A program made the position numbers and the translations under genes. The notes beneath the pieces were generated by a model. The model worked only from the letters and a program-made list of their open reading frames with translations, searched no databases and had not been told where the DNA came from. 64,000 nucleotides of DNA from positions 7,897 to 71,896 of the forward strand of contig JACKIL010000011.1 of the NCBI GenBank assembly GCA_020638525.1, read 5' to 3'. Source of the stretch: Caulobacterales bacterium. Lineage in GTDB: Bacteria; Pseudomonadota; Alphaproteobacteria; Caulobacterales; Parvularculaceae. Positions 17,905 through 25,915 of the stretch are shown piece after piece. Numbering within the stretch: the stretch's first letter is position 1; every line of letters begins with the position of its first letter.

Positions 17905-19050
17905 ATGGAACTTCCTCTCGACTATCCGACCTTGCGTCTCATCTGGTGGGCCCTGCTTGGCGTGCTCCTCATCGGTTTCTCGCTGACTGACGGGTACGAC
18001 CTCGGCGTCGCAACGCTTCTCCCCTTCGTTGCGAAGACCGACGCAGAGCGTCGCCTTGCGATCAACACCATCGCGCCGACATGGGAAGGCCATCAGGTGT
18101 GGTTCATTCTCGGCGGCGGCGCGATCTTCGCGGCATGGCCCTTCGTTTATGCGGTGAGCTTTTCGGGCTTCTATTATGCGATGTTTATCGTGCTCGCCGC
18201 ACTCATCCTGCGCCCGGTGGGTTTCAAGTATCGCTCGAAGCGCGAGAGCAAGACTTGGCGCGGCATGTGGGACTGGGCGCTCTTCATCGGCGGTTTTGTC
18301 CCCGCGCTGATCTTTGGCGTCGCTGTCGGCAATGTGTTGCAGGGCGTTCCGTTCCGCCTCGATGGCGATCTCAGATCTTACTATGAAGGCGGCCTCTTCG
18401 GCCTTCTCAACCCCTTTGCGCTGCTTGCAGGGCTCATCTCCGTCGCGATGCTGGTCACGCATGGCGCGGCCTGGCTCATCGTGAAGGCGGAGAAGGGGCC
18501 GGTTCGCGACCGCGCCGCCGCGATCGGGCAGCGCACCGCTCTTGCAACGATAATTCTCTTTGTCCTTGCGGGCGTCTGGCTTGCGGTTGCGGGACCGGGT
18601 TACCGCTTTGCAGGAGAGGTCGACATCGCCGGGCCGTCAAATCCGTTGCGCAACGCTGTCATTGCGGAGCCGGGCGCATGGCTTGGCAATTACAAAACCT
18701 ATCCGTTGACGATGATCGCGCCAGTCGTGGGTGTTCTCGGCTCGCTCCTCGCGTTCTTGGGCATCCGCGCAAAGAGCGAGTTTCCTTCGCTGGCGGGGTC
18801 GGCGCTCGCGATCGCGGGCGTCATCTCGACGGTCGGCCTTTCAATGTTTCCCTTCATCCTGCCGAGTTCGCTCGATCCGAATTCGAGCCTGACGGTGTGG
18901 GATTCATCGTCGAGCCATTTCACGCTCTTCTTCATGCTGATCGTGACAGTCATCTTCCTGCCGATCGTGCTTCTCTATACGGGCTGGGTCTTCAAGGTCC
19001 TGTGGGGACGCCTTTCGACGGAAGAAGCGACAAGCCCGTCTTCCTACTGA
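17905..19050 (+). CDS. cydB: Cytochrome bd ubiquinol oxidase subunit II
   Basis: 381 residues from the ATG at 17905, preferred over a GTG at 17896 because AAGGAG (17891-17896) is 8 bases before it. The DGYDLGVATLLPF segment near the N-terminus and PTWEGHQVWFILGGGA are CydB hallmarks; 8-9 membrane helices. It pairs with CydA. The gene follows cydA by 12 bases. Confidence 0.96.
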   Translation: MELPLDYPTLRLIWWALLGVLLIGFSLTDGYDLGVATLLPFVAKTDAERRLAINTIAPTWEGHQVWFILGGGAIFAAWPFVYAVSFSGFYYAMFIVLAALILRPVGFKYRSKRESKTWRGMWDWALFIGGFVPALIFGVAVGNVLQGVPFRLDGDLRSYYEGGLFGLLNPFALLAGLISVAMLVTHGAAWLIVKAEKGPVRDRAAAIGQRTALATIILFVLAGVWLAVAGPGYRFAGEVDIAGPSNPLRNAVIAEPGAWLGNYKTYPLTMIAPVVGVLGSLLAFLGIRAKSEFPSLAGSALAIAGVISTVGLSMFPFILPSSLDPNSSLTVWDSSSSHFTLFFMLIVTVIFLPIVLLYTGWVFKVLWGRLSTEEATSPSSY

Positions 19051-19061
19051 GGAATTGAATT

Positions 19062-19187
19062 ATGTGGTATTTCAGCTGGATTCTCGGCCTTGGCCTCGCC
19101 GCCGCTTTTGGCGTTCTCAACGCAATGTGGTTTGAGCTGCGCCTGTCTGATGATGGCGATACCGGCGATGAGTGGTCAGGCCAGTAG
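19062..19187 (+). CDS. cydX: Cytochrome bd small subunit CydX
   Basis: 41 residues starting MWYFSWILGLGLAAAFGVLN, the family pattern (W-Y-F-x-W-I-L-G). One transmembrane helix is followed by an acidic tail (DDGDTGDEW). CydX binds CydAB and stabilises the hemes. It starts 11 bases after cydB behind TGAGGA, which serves as the ribosome-binding site. Too short for usual length filters. Confidence 0.93.
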   Translation: MWYFSWILGLGLAAAFGVLNAMWFELRLSDDGDTGDEWSGQ

Positions 19188-19197
19188 GCGCTGAGCG

Positions 19198-19629
19198 CTA
19201 TTCGAACAATGTCGCGGCGAGCTGTGTCCGGTTCGCCGCGATATCCGCGACGGTGAGTTCATCGAGAACATCGAGAAACGCCTGACGGGCCCGCTTCAGC
19301 GCGCGGCTGAGGCGGCAGATTTCGATCAGCGGGCATGTGTTCGTCTCGCGCGAGAAGCACTCGACAAGCTCCATATCGCCTTCCGTGTGGCGCACGACTT
19401 CGCCCACGATGATCTTGTCCGCCGGCATGGCGAGGCGAATGCCGCCGCTGCGGCCGCGCACATTCTCGAGATAGCCAAGCTGGCCGAGCTGATGCGCCGC
19501 CTTGATGAGATGCGCGTTCGATATGCCATAGGCCTCGGCGATATCCTGAACGCGAGAGAGCTTTTCGCCCCTCAGCGAGCAATACATCAATGTTCGCAAA
19601 GCGTAGTTCGTGTAAGTCGTGAGCCGCAT
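19198..19629 (-). CDS. nsrR: Rrf2-family regulator, NsrR-like (NO sensing)
   Basis: 143 residues. N-terminal winged helix (MRLTTYTNYALRTLMY, typical of NsrR) and three cysteines C91, C99, C105 in a C-X7-C-X5-C pattern that holds the Fe-S cluster in NsrR. IscR and RirA differ in Cys spacing. NsrR represses NO-defence genes until its cluster is nitrosylated. The gene is convergent with cydX, 10 bases apart, and divergent from the ferritin-like gene. Control of both flanks is inferred. Confidence 0.85.
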   Translation of the reverse strand: MRLTTYTNYALRTLMYCSLRGEKLSRVQDIAEAYGISNAHLIKAAHQLGQLGYLENVRGRSGGIRLAMPADKIIVGEVVRHTEGDMELVECFSRETNTCPLIEICRLSRALKRARQAFLDVLDELTVADIAANRTQLAATLFE

Positions 19630-19697
19630 CTTCTACCGTCTGCGTCAATATGCACGCCCTCACATCGCCGCGAGGGGAGGGCATTGGCCTTTTAATA

Positions 19698-19716
19698 CTT
19701 ATATTGAAGATATAAG
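19698..19716. promoter_or_regulatory. Inverted repeat, candidate NsrR operator
   Basis: CTTATAT-N5-ATATAAG, perfect 7-bp arms, AT-rich, between nsrR (start 69 bases away) and the divergent ferritin-like gene (96 bases). NsrR sites are AT-rich imperfect palindromes, so autoregulation plus control of the neighbour is plausible. Confidence 0.45.
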
Positions 19717-19811
19717 AAAAATCCGCCGCCGGCGTCAATCGTTGTGATTGAAATCGCTGCATTGGCGCGCCTTTTCAGAAGCGGCGGCCTTCAAACCCTG
19801 AGGAGCTGACC

Positions 19812-20387
19812 ATGCGAGGACCCGACGTCATGGCGAAAAAGAGCCGCCATGTTTTCCGCGCCCGTTCCCTTCCTGCTTTCATCACCATCACAGGAGTTGC
19901 GTTAATGACCATGCACAGCGCGAGCCTAGCTGAGGCCGCTTTGCCGGAGAATGTTCGTTCGGCGATCGAGACAGCGCTCGACGATGAGTATCACGCCGAA
20001 GCCTTCTACAAGGCGGTGATCGACAAGTTTGGCCCGGTGAGACCATTTGTGAACATCGTTGAAGCCGAACGGCGCCATGCGCGGCGGCTGGAAAATCTCC
20101 TCTCAATCTATGGCCTTCCCATTCCGCAGAATTCGTATGAAACAGGTGCAAAGTCCGTCGGCGAGGCGCCCGAGACGCTGCGCGAGGCTTGCGAAGCTGG
20201 CGTCAAAGCCGAAATCGACAACGTTGCGCTTTATGAAAATCGCCTTCTTCCGGAAGTCGAAGGCTATGCTGACGTCACCGCTGCGATGACCGATCTGTAT
20301 CTTGCTTCGCGCGACCGGCACCTGCCTGCCTTTCGTCGTTGCGCCGAAGGTCGCGGCCGCGGTTTCGGCAATAGGCAAAACCGATAG
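19812..20387 (+). CDS. Exported ferritin-like (DUF2202-type) protein
   Basis: Up to 191 residues; an ATG at 19830 (MAKKSRH) is the alternative start. A basic N-terminus and hydrophobic segment end in SLAEA-ALPE, a likely signal peptide. The mature part is helical with repeated E-x2-H-like pairs: DDEYHAEAFYKAV, NIVEAERRHARRLENLL, GVKAEIDNVALYENRL and ASRDRHLPAFRR. These are di-iron ligand patterns of the ferritin-like DUF2202 family. A periplasmic role in iron or ROS handling is likely but untested. Divergent from nsrR. Confidence 0.75.
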   Translation: MRGPDVMAKKSRHVFRARSLPAFITITGVALMTMHSASLAEAALPENVRSAIETALDDEYHAEAFYKAVIDKFGPVRPFVNIVEAERRHARRLENLLSIYGLPIPQNSYETGAKSVGEAPETLREACEAGVKAEIDNVALYENRLLPEVEGYADVTAAMTDLYLASRDRHLPAFRRCAEGRGRGFGNRQNR

Positions 20388-20475
20388 CGCTGATCAGTAT
20401 TATCTAAGTTCCTCGATATTGCATTCGGAGCGGCGAGCGATAAATCTTACATAAGCGATGCAACTTTAAGCGCTT

Positions 20476-20489
20476 TTGATCACCATCAA
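20476..20489. promoter_or_regulatory. Perfect FNR/Anr box upstream of peroxiredoxin
   Basis: TTGAT-CACC-ATCAA matches the FNR family consensus in all ten defined bases. It is centred about 62 bases before the peroxiredoxin ATG, a position suited to class II activation if the transcript starts about 20-25 bases downstream. Confidence 0.7.
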
Positions 20490-20544
20490 GCAATGCGCAT
20501 CTGGTTCCCGCTTACTGTGCAACCACTGGCAAAAGGAGACAGCA

Positions 20545-21195
20545 ATGTCTGAACCGCAGCAAGAAACGCTCGCCTTTCCGCAACTGAACAAGCCCGCGCC
20601 GGACTTCAAGTCGAAGACGACGCACGGCGAGAAATCGCTCGCCGACTATAAAGGGCGCTGGCTCGTCCTGTTCTCTCACCCGGCGGACTTCACGCCCGTC
20701 TGCACGACGGAGTTCATGGCCTTCGCCAAGGCGCATGACGAGTTCCAGAAACTCAATTGTGATCTCCTGGGCCTTTCCATCGACAGCAATTATGCGCACA
20801 TCGCCTGGGTGCGGAACATCAAAGAGAAGTTCGGGGTCGATATTCAGTTCCCGATCATCGAAGACCTCTCGATGAAGGTCGCCAACGCTTACGGCATGAT
20901 CCAGCCCGGCGCTTCCGACACTTCGGCCGTGCGCGCGACGTTCATCATCGACCCGAAGGGCGTTCTCCGTGCGATGGTCTACTATCCGATGTCGAACGGG
21001 CGCTCGATTGCGGAATTCGTCCGCTTGCTGAAGGCGCTGCAGACCTCTGACGAGAACGGCGTCGCGACGCCTGAAAACTGGCAGCCCGGTGAAAAGGTTA
21101 TTGTGCCGCCGCCCGCCACTGCGCAAGCCGCGCAGGAGCGCGAGAAGGAAGGTTACGAATATACTGACTGGTACTTCTCCAAGAAGTCCCTCTAG
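20545..21195 (+). CDS. 1-Cys peroxiredoxin (Prx6/AhpC-TSA family)
   Basis: 216 residues from the ATG at 20545, with AAAGGAG upstream. The peroxidatic motif PVCTTEF places the catalytic Cys at residue 53; no C-terminal resolving Cys is present, as in the Prx6 class. The C-terminal extension (VIVPPPATAQAAQER...WYFSKKSL) also fits Prx6. It reduces H2O2 and organic peroxides in the cytoplasm. It is placed behind an FNR box and next to redox genes. Confidence 0.92.
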   Translation: MSEPQQETLAFPQLNKPAPDFKSKTTHGEKSLADYKGRWLVLFSHPADFTPVCTTEFMAFAKAHDEFQKLNCDLLGLSIDSNYAHIAWVRNIKEKFGVDIQFPIIEDLSMKVANAYGMIQPGASDTSAVRATFIIDPKGVLRAMVYYPMSNGRSIAEFVRLLKALQTSDENGVATPENWQPGEKVIVPPPATAQAAQEREKEGYEYTDWYFSKKSL

Positions 21196-21296
21196 CGGGG
21201 AAGCAAGCGCGCTCGGTTGAGCGCTGATGCGCGCGCCGGATTTTCGAATTCTCTCTCCGCGGAAATCCGGCGCCGCCAAAGTTCAGGAGCAGAGAA

Positions 21297-22427
21297 ATGT
21301 CGCACATCGTCGTTATCGGCGCCGGATTTGGCGGGCTCACCGCCATCCGCGAGCTGCGCAAGCGCGATGCGAAAGTCGAGATAACGCTTGTCGCGCCGCA
21401 GGCGGAGTTTCTCTACCTACCGAGCCTCATCTGGATTCCCTCCGGACTTCGCGAGCCGGGCGATTTGAAAATCAACCTTGAGGCGTTCCTGAAACGTCAT
21501 CGCGTCAACTTTCATCGCGGCCGCGTTACAGGCCTGCGTGAAGGTGGGCGCGTCGTCGTGACGGATGCAGGCGAAGTTCGCAATGACGGCCTTATCATCG
21601 CCAGCGGCGGGCGCTTCATGAAGAAGCTTCCCGGCATTGAACATTCAATTGCGATTTGCGAAGGCGTCGACGCGGCGATGCGTATCCGAGACCGGCTTCG
21701 CGATATGTCCGGCGGGACGATCGCGCTCGGGTTCGCCGGTAACCCGCTTGAGCCGAGCGCGATGCGCGGCGGGCCGATTTTCGAACTTCTCTTCTGCCTC
21801 AGAACGCAGTTGAAGCGCGAGAAGCGCCTCAAGAATTTCAAATTCGTTTTCTTTTCTCCGGCGCCGAGGCCCGGCGAAAGATTGGGACCGAAAGCCGTCG
21901 ACAGCCTTCTGCGCCGAATGCATCACTTCGGCGTCGAAACGCATCTTGGCGCGAAGATCCTGCACTTCGCACCCGGTAAAATTCTCACTGAGCGTGCTGA
22001 GATCGCCGCCGATCTCATTCTCTTCATGCCCGGCATGACGGGGCCCGATTGGGCGGAGGCGAGCGGCCTCACGCTCACGCCGAGCGGGCACTTTAAGGCC
22101 GATGAGATGGCGCGCGTCGAGGGCGCCGAGCGCGTTTACGCTGTCGGGGACGGCGCGGCGTTTCCCGGGCCGCAATGGCAGGCGAAGCAGGCGCACGCCG
22201 CTGATTTGCAAGCTGTCGCTGCGGCCGAAAACCTTTTGCATGAGTTGAAGGGCGTCGAACCGACACGAGCCTTCAAGCACGAGATCATCTGCATTGTCGA
22301 CACGCTCGACAAGGGAATGCTCGTTTTCCGCGATGAAAAGCGCGCGCTCGCCTTGCCGCCGAGCTTTCTAGGGCACTGGGCGAAGCGCATTTTCGAAAAG
22401 CGTTATCTCGCAAAATTGGCGTCTTGA
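21297..22427 (+). CDS. FAD-dependent oxidoreductase, sulfide:quinone reductase-like
   Basis: 376 residues. N-terminal FAD-binding GAGFGGLTAIREL, second dinucleotide region and the C-terminal YAVGDGAAFPG FAD motif define a pyridine nucleotide-disulfide oxidoreductase of the SQR/NDH-2 shape. I do not see the paired catalytic cysteines of true SQR; single Cys occur in AICEG, LFCLR and IICIV. The C-terminus is amphipathic with basic residues, as in membrane-surface quinone reductases. The substrate is unclear. Ribosome-binding site AGGAG precedes the ATG. Confidence 0.8.
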   Translation: MSHIVVIGAGFGGLTAIRELRKRDAKVEITLVAPQAEFLYLPSLIWIPSGLREPGDLKINLEAFLKRHRVNFHRGRVTGLREGGRVVVTDAGEVRNDGLIIASGGRFMKKLPGIEHSIAICEGVDAAMRIRDRLRDMSGGTIALGFAGNPLEPSAMRGGPIFELLFCLRTQLKREKRLKNFKFVFFSPAPRPGERLGPKAVDSLLRRMHHFGVETHLGAKILHFAPGKILTERAEIAADLILFMPGMTGPDWAEASGLTLTPSGHFKADEMARVEGAERVYAVGDGAAFPGPQWQAKQAHAADLQAVAAAENLLHELKGVEPTRAFKHEIICIVDTLDKGMLVFRDEKRALALPPSFLGHWAKRIFEKRYLAKLAS

Positions 22428-22462
22428 TGCGATAATCCGTCGACAGGCGAGAACTGGGGGAG

Positions 22463-23068
22463 ATGTCAGTGAGATTTTCATTGCTGAAGAACGCTGCGCT
22501 CGCGTTCGCTATCGTCGCGCTGCCGGCATGTGGGGCCGAGAAACCGGTTGAGCCCAGTGACGCTGACATCACCGCTGCGCGAGAGGCCGCGGCAGCGCTT
22601 GGCGGAACGCTGAAGGCCCGTCTTCTCGCGGCGATCGCTGAAGGGGGTCCCATTTCTGCGATAACGGTGTGCTCGGAAGAAGCGCCGGAAATTTCCCTCG
22701 CTGTTTCGACAGACAAGGCGGTGAGCGTCGGGCGCACGGCGCTGCGCGTTCGCAATCCCGACAATGCACCCGATGAGTGGGAGCGCCGTCAGCTCGAAAA
22801 ATTCGCTGCCGCGATTGAGGATGGCGTCGATCCGGCGAGCATTGAATACGCCGAAGTCGTCACCTCAGGCGAGACGAAGACTTTCCGCTGGATGAAGCCG
22901 ATCATGATGGATGGGCCCTGCCAGCTTTGCCATGGCGAGGAGATCGCTGATGATGTTCGCGCAGCGATCCTCGCGTTCTATCCGGAGGACGCCGCGACGG
23001 GCTTCAAGTTCGGCGAAATGCGCGGCGCCTTCACGGTTGAAAAGCCGATTTCGGACACTCGTTCCTAG
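22463..23068 (+). CDS. Heme c lipoprotein, DUF3365 (Tll0287-like)
   Basis: 201 residues. Lipoprotein signal with lipobox LPAC (C23). A single CQLCH heme c attachment motif (C153, C156, H157) lies in a DUF3365-type PAS-like sensor/redox domain containing AITVCSEEAP and RNPDNAPDEWE, both family hallmarks. It would face the periplasm as a small cytochrome or heme sensor. It follows the flavoprotein by 35 bases on the same strand, so the two may pass electrons. That link is inferred. Confidence 0.85.
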   Translation: MSVRFSLLKNAALAFAIVALPACGAEKPVEPSDADITAAREAAAALGGTLKARLLAAIAEGGPISAITVCSEEAPEISLAVSTDKAVSVGRTALRVRNPDNAPDEWERRQLEKFAAAIEDGVDPASIEYAEVVTSGETKTFRWMKPIMMDGPCQLCHGEEIADDVRAAILAFYPEDAATGFKFGEMRGAFTVEKPISDTRS

Positions 23069-23086
23069 ACGCCGCCAATCGCGAGT

Positions 23087-23509
23087 CTATTCGGGCACCT
23101 GTTCGTCAGAGCCGCCAAAGGCGCCCGGAAAATCCTTGAACTTCGGCAGGCCATCTTTCATCGGCAGCACGGTCTCTGCGTAGTTGATGTGCAGCCCGGG
23201 CTTGAAGTCGAGCGCCGGCAGCGTCGCCGAGAACACGTCGACGACGCCAAGCGTCGGATGGTTCGTCATCAGATGGCCGCCGCATTTCCGGCAATATTTG
23301 CGTTCGCTGAGCGGGGTTTTCTGGAAGGTCGCAATGTCATCGGCGCCTTTCGTGACGCGCACATTGGCCGGCTGCCACAAGGTGAAGGCGTTCACCGGGC
23401 CGCCCGACCACGACCGGCACGACGTACAATGACAATATCCCATGCCCTCCGGTTCGCCGGAGACTTCGACCCGAACAGCGCCGCAAAAGCACTCGCCTTT
23501 ATACGTCAT
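23087..23509 (-). CDS. GFA/CENP-V family zinc protein
   Basis: 140 residues with the beta-tent fold zinc ligands: CFCGAV, CHCTSCRSWSG and CRKCGGHL. The family is named for glutathione-dependent formaldehyde-activating enzyme, but most members have no proven activity. Stand-alone gene, convergent with the heme lipoprotein gene. Confidence 0.88.
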   Translation of the reverse strand: MTYKGECFCGAVRVEVSGEPEGMGYCHCTSCRSWSGGPVNAFTLWQPANVRVTKGADDIATFQKTPLSERKYCRKCGGHLMTNHPTLGVVDVFSATLPALDFKPGLHINYAETVLPMKDGLPKFKDFPGAFGGSDEQVPE

Positions 23510-23557
23510 GTTCCATTTCTCCTGTTGGAAAAGTCTGCGCAGCCGCCTTTCGGCGGC

Positions 23558-24331
23558 TCAGTTCTTCATCTGCGTAATGCCATCCTTACGCGTCTTGTCG
23601 GCGATGCGGGTGAGTTTTTCCCGCGCGCCGGCGCCCTTGTAGCGCGCCGTGATTATTACATGCTCATTCTCGTCGACAACGGCGCCGATGGATTCATAGA
23701 CGAAGCCCTCGCCGAAAAGCGGGCGCGGCGCGCGGTAGAATTTCGGATTATTGTTGAGCTTTTTCAGTTCGCCAAGAAGCGCCTGCCGCGTGACGAATTC
23801 GAGCGGGAGATATTTCGAAACGCCGGTCTTTTCCGCGATCGAAAAATCGCCAAGACTCGCCTGCAACTTCCCGTCCTCGACATAGTAGTTGAGCGTCAGG
23901 TCGATCTTGCCGCCTTCCAGCGCGAAGCGCGACGGATCGGCTTTGCCGTTCCAGCCGCAATTCCAGACGGAAAGTTCGATGTAGAGGGCGAGCCGTAAGG
24001 CGCCCGCTGGAAAGCCGATATAGGGCTCGCCTGCATGCCAACGCTCGCCGCAGCGATTCTGGTTCGTCGCGACCCAGTTCTTGAGGTCCTGTTCGGTCTC
24101 TTCAATGAACGGCGTGACGTCTGTCACGAGCGCGATGCGAAGGTCGCCCCTCTCAGCCGCCTTCATATCTGCGTAAAGAGCAATGTCGGCGACGACCGGG
24201 CGTCCGCCGAGATTGACATTGGTCGGGCCCTCGTAGAACGCCTCGAATCCGGCCGGCCCTTGCGCGGCGGCGCCGGCGAGTCCGGTGAGCCACAGCAAAG
24301 CGGCGGCGAAATATCTCAAGAAAATCCGCAT
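23558..24331 (-). CDS. Unknown exported protein
   Basis: 257 residues from the ATG at 24331, which has AGGGGG just before it; an ATG at 24352 adds seven residues. A signal peptide (RIFLRYFAAALLWLTGLAGAAAQ) is followed by a soluble domain with two Cys (NRCGERW and VWNCGW) and a strand-rich C-terminal half ending ITARYKGAG. I do not recognise a family. Likely periplasmic. Confidence 0.7.
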   Translation of the reverse strand: MRIFLRYFAAALLWLTGLAGAAAQGPAGFEAFYEGPTNVNLGGRPVVADIALYADMKAAERGDLRIALVTDVTPFIEETEQDLKNWVATNQNRCGERWHAGEPYIGFPAGALRLALYIELSVWNCGWNGKADPSRFALEGGKIDLTLNYYVEDGKLQASLGDFSIAEKTGVSKYLPLEFVTRQALLGELKKLNNNPKFYRAPRPLFGEGFVYESIGAVVDENEHVIITARYKGAGAREKLTRIADKTRKDGITQMKN

Positions 24332-24418
24332 GATCCCCCTAGATCGCTTCATGCGCCCATCAACCCGAGGGGGATAGTCGCATTAACGCGGCGCCCTGAA
24401 AAGGGTGGGGAGCGGCGC

Positions 24419-24874
24419 CTATTTCGGGGCCGGCCGGCGCGGGCGCTGCTTCGCCGAGACGGATTTGATCAGCAGGCGTCGCTTCGCCTTGGGATTGAAG
24501 GGCGGGTCGGTGAGGGCGATCGCGCGTGCGATGAGCGCCTCGACGCCCGGGACGGCGAAGGTCGCCTTGTCGACATCCGGTATATGACGTCCGCGGCTTC
24601 CCGACCCCTTCAGAAGCCCGTCCGGATCGGCGAGCGTTGCGCCCTTCAGAAAGTATAGCATGACAGACCGCGGCCAGACGGCGACTGAAATCACGGCCTC
24701 AGAAATCTTTTCGGTCGGGCCGAAGCCGATCGCCAGCGCGTTATAGTTGTCATAGACAAGCTCGACAGCGCCCGGCGTTCTCGCGCGCACTTCCTTCAGA
24801 ACGCGCCACGCACGCGCCGCAATCGCCGGTTCGTACTTGTCGAGAAAACCATCGAGCTCTTCTTTGGGCGACAC
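24419..24874 (-). CDS. DUF1801-domain protein
   Basis: 151 residues. The pattern ELVYDNYNALAIGFGP and the aromatic VWPRSVMLYFLKGATL match the YdhG/DUF1801 fold (a small alpha/beta domain of unknown role). The C-terminal tail is strongly basic (KAKRRLLIKSVSAKQRPRR), suggesting nucleic-acid or membrane contact. 12 bases downstream of the K+ channel gene, same strand. Confidence 0.8.
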   Translation of the reverse strand: MSPKEELDGFLDKYEPAIAARAWRVLKEVRARTPGAVELVYDNYNALAIGFGPTEKISEAVISVAVWPRSVMLYFLKGATLADPDGLLKGSGSRGRHIPDVDKATFAVPGVEALIARAIALTDPPFNPKAKRRLLIKSVSAKQRPRRPAPK

Positions 24875-24886
24875 CGGCGCCTCCGC

Positions 24887-25675
24887 TCAATCGAAGCCGT
24901 AGGTCTTGATGTGAATGACGCGTCCGCAGTGCTTGCAGTGAACGGCGTCGCGGTCGTGCACCATGAGGCCGCAATCAGGGCATTCATATTCGACCTTGTG
25001 ATCCGGCTCGACAATCGCGCGCAGCAGCTGAAGGAAGAGAGTCAGGCCGAGCACCATGATCAGGATAGAGAGGATCCGTCCTGTCTGCCCCACCATCAGC
25101 ACGTCGCCATAGCCGGTCGTGGTCAAGGTTGTGATCGTGAAGTAGAGCGCGTCGATATAGGTGTGAACGCTCGGATTGGTCCCGACCTGCGTCGCATAGA
25201 CAAGCGCCGCCATGATGAAGACGAACACGACGAGGTTCGTCACTTTGTCGATAATGCGCTCATGCCGTTGAAAGAAGGGCGTGATAATCTTCATCCGCCG
25301 CATGAAGGTGAAGGCCCTCAACGCTCTCACAGCGCGTAAGATGCGCAAGAAAGCAAAGTTCGAAACGAGCAGTGGGGCCAGCATGGTGATGACGACGGCG
25401 AGGTCCGCCCAGTTGCGCCAGTTGAGCATGAAGCGCCCCGGGCGCGGCGCGATATAGAGGCGCGCGACAAGATCCAGCGCGATGACGCCGCCGATGATCA
25501 GGTCGATCGCGTCATGCGAGCGGCCGCGCGTCTCGAACGGCGCCCACAGGAAATAGCTGATCGTGAGGAGATCGAAGGCGAGCATCGCCCAACGGAAATA
25601 GAAGGGCGTTGTTCCTTCGCCTTCATAAAGCCAGGCGACGAAGCCTTTCAGGCCTTTGCGGGCGGGCGTTTGCAA
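24887..25675 (-). CDS. Voltage-gated-type potassium channel with C-terminal zinc ribbon
   Basis: 262 residues. S1-S4 helices span about 28-130, with the S4 Arg ladder at 111-128 (RILRAVRALRAFTFMRR). The pore helix and filter TTTGYGD are at 185-191 and S6 at about 201-222. After S6 comes a short linker and four cysteines in two pairs (C232/C235 and C247/C250), a zinc ribbon. K+ selectivity follows from the filter. The ribbon in place of a larger RCK or cyclic-nucleotide domain is unusual and may set assembly or redox gating. Confidence 0.88.
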   Translation of the reverse strand: MQTPARKGLKGFVAWLYEGEGTTPFYFRWAMLAFDLLTISYFLWAPFETRGRSHDAIDLIIGGVIALDLVARLYIAPRPGRFMLNWRNWADLAVVITMLAPLLVSNFAFLRILRAVRALRAFTFMRRMKIITPFFQRHERIIDKVTNLVVFVFIMAALVYATQVGTNPSVHTYIDALYFTITTLTTTGYGDVLMVGQTGRILSILIMVLGLTLFLQLLRAIVEPDHKVEYECPDCGLMVHDRDAVHCKHCGRVIHIKTYGFD

Positions 25676-25915
25676 GGCGAAGACCTTCTCACTGATATTG
25701 CCGAGCGCACCTTGCCGGGATTTGAGGCGCCGCGCAAAGCGCTCCAGCGTGGCGGGAGGCGCTTTTCCGGCCGGTCAGGGGCGATGCCGAAATGACGCTT
25801 CCTGCACGGAAAACACTCCTGAATTCAAAGATTTCCTCAGTTCGATATTGCAATTGCCGGGCGCTGGGGGGAACCTTGCGCAAAGGGGAGGCTGCGCGGG
25901 CCGGAGCCAAAAAAG

